NCBI GenBank assembly: GCA_913041325.1
Contig: CAJWHU010000082.1
Location: 1 to 6,873 of the forward strand
DNA: 6,873 bases
Direction of reading: 5' to 3'
Source of the DNA: an uncultured Fidelibacterota bacterium
GTDB lineage: Bacteria > Marinisomatota > Marinisomatia > Marinisomatales > UBA1611
Below the pieces are notes generated by a model. The model saw nothing but the letters and a program-made list of their open reading frames with translations, searched no databases and was not told where the DNA came from. Shown piece by piece: positions 6,581 to 6,873 of this stretch. Positions within the stretch are counted from its first letter, which is position 1. Each line of letters begins with the position of its first letter. The position numbers were made by a program, and so were the translations under genes.

Positions 6581-6873
6581 TTACAAAACCTCGAATAGGC
6601 CGGCAGCCCCCATACCGCCTCCAATACACATCGTGCAAACAACATATTTTGCATTTCGTCTTTTCCCTTCAATGAGTGCATGTCCAACTAGCCTGGCGCC
6701 CGACATTCCAAAAGGGTGACCTATAGATATGCCGCCACCATTAACATTTAAAAGTTCATTTGGAATTCCAAGTTTATCCCTACAGTAAATTACTTGACTG
6801 GCAAAAGCTTCATTGAGCTCCCATAGGTCTATATCATCTATTTTAAGACCATGTTTTTTCAGTAGCTTTGGTA
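6581..6873 (-). CDS. thiolase (acetyl-CoA acetyltransferase family), C-terminal part
   Basis: This is the last 96 residues of a thiolase, which cleaves 3-ketoacyl-CoA with CoA or condenses two acyl-CoAs. Its N-terminal three quarters, including the nucleophilic cysteine, lie beyond the right edge; full-length members have about 390 residues. The reading frame on the minus strand runs [20 protein letters not shown] and then EAFA, giving the NEAFA motif. The GHPFG motif carries the catalytic histidine (codon 6716-6718), and [16 protein letters not shown] carries the second catalytic cysteine (codon 6626-6628). The C-terminus is intact and ends TAA at 6581-6583, abutting the MaoC gene start. With that hydratase it suggests beta-oxidation-type breakdown of an acyl chain, but degradative and biosynthetic roles cannot be told apart from this fragment. 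Confidence 0.95.
   Translation of the reverse strand, partial: PKLLKKHGLKIDDIDLWELNEAFASQVIYCRDKLGIPNELLNVNGGGISIGHPFGMSGARLVGHALIEGKRRNAKYVVCTMCIGGGMGAAGLFEVL
6589..6592 (-). promoter_or_regulatory. ribosome binding site for the TTG-started MaoC gene
   Basis: On the minus strand GAGG lies within the last codons of the thiolase gene (Glu-Val-Leu-stop), eight bases ahead of the TTG at 6580. It decides the start of the hydratase and implies that thiolase and hydratase are translated in a coupled way. Confidence 0.6.

Noticed and set aside
6472..6675. A 67-codon plus-strand frame over the hydratase-thiolase junction
   Set aside because: It is antisense to two genes with clear catalytic motifs, and its translation has no recognisable features.
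1..6873. CRISPR arrays, tRNA or rRNA genes, insertion sequences, phage genes, defence systems
   Set aside because: No direct-repeat arrays, cloverleaf-like sequences, transposase motifs or terminal repeats were seen; nearly all bases are used by metabolic, transport and regulatory genes.

Overview
The window looks like an AT-rich bacterial chromosome segment, coding almost wall to wall on both strands, with short gaps and GTG and TTG starts alongside ATG. The gene families (peptide-type ABC transporter, CaiB/BaiF CoA-transferase, TetR regulator, MaoC hydratase, thiolase) and the low GC suggest a Gram-negative, proteobacterium-like organism, perhaps an aquatic or marine lineage. That placement is inference: no rRNA or other phylogenetic marker is present.

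Plus strand, 1-6111. The window opens inside a family 5 extracellular solute-binding protein (1-1242, N-terminus missing). A 60-bp gap follows that holds a perfect 13-bp-stem inverted repeat. Next come the two permeases of the same transporter (1303-2256 and 2246-3142, overlapping by 11 bases). Only 13 bases later begins a 760-residue protein made of two family III (CaiB/BaiF) CoA-transferase domains in tandem (3156-5438). A TetR-type regulator (5455-6111) lies 16 bases further on. The tight spacing from the permeases onward suggests one transcription unit. No ATPase gene of the transporter is in the window.

Minus strand, 6873-6116. The C-terminal 96 residues of a thiolase (6581-6873) are followed with no gap by a MaoC-type hot-dog hydratase (6116-6580) that starts with TTG. 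This pair converges on the TetR gene with 4 bases between the stop codons.

Working model (inference): the transporter imports an organic solute, the fused CoA-transferase puts CoA on it or on a derived acid, and the hydratase and thiolase take part in beta-oxidation-like breakdown of the CoA thioester, with the TetR protein as local regulator. The substrate cannot be read from the sequence. The most unusual element is the tandem CoA-transferase: its C-terminal half keeps the catalytic aspartate (Asp521), whereas its N-terminal half appears to have serine there (Ser153) and lacks the usual NRGK-type motif.
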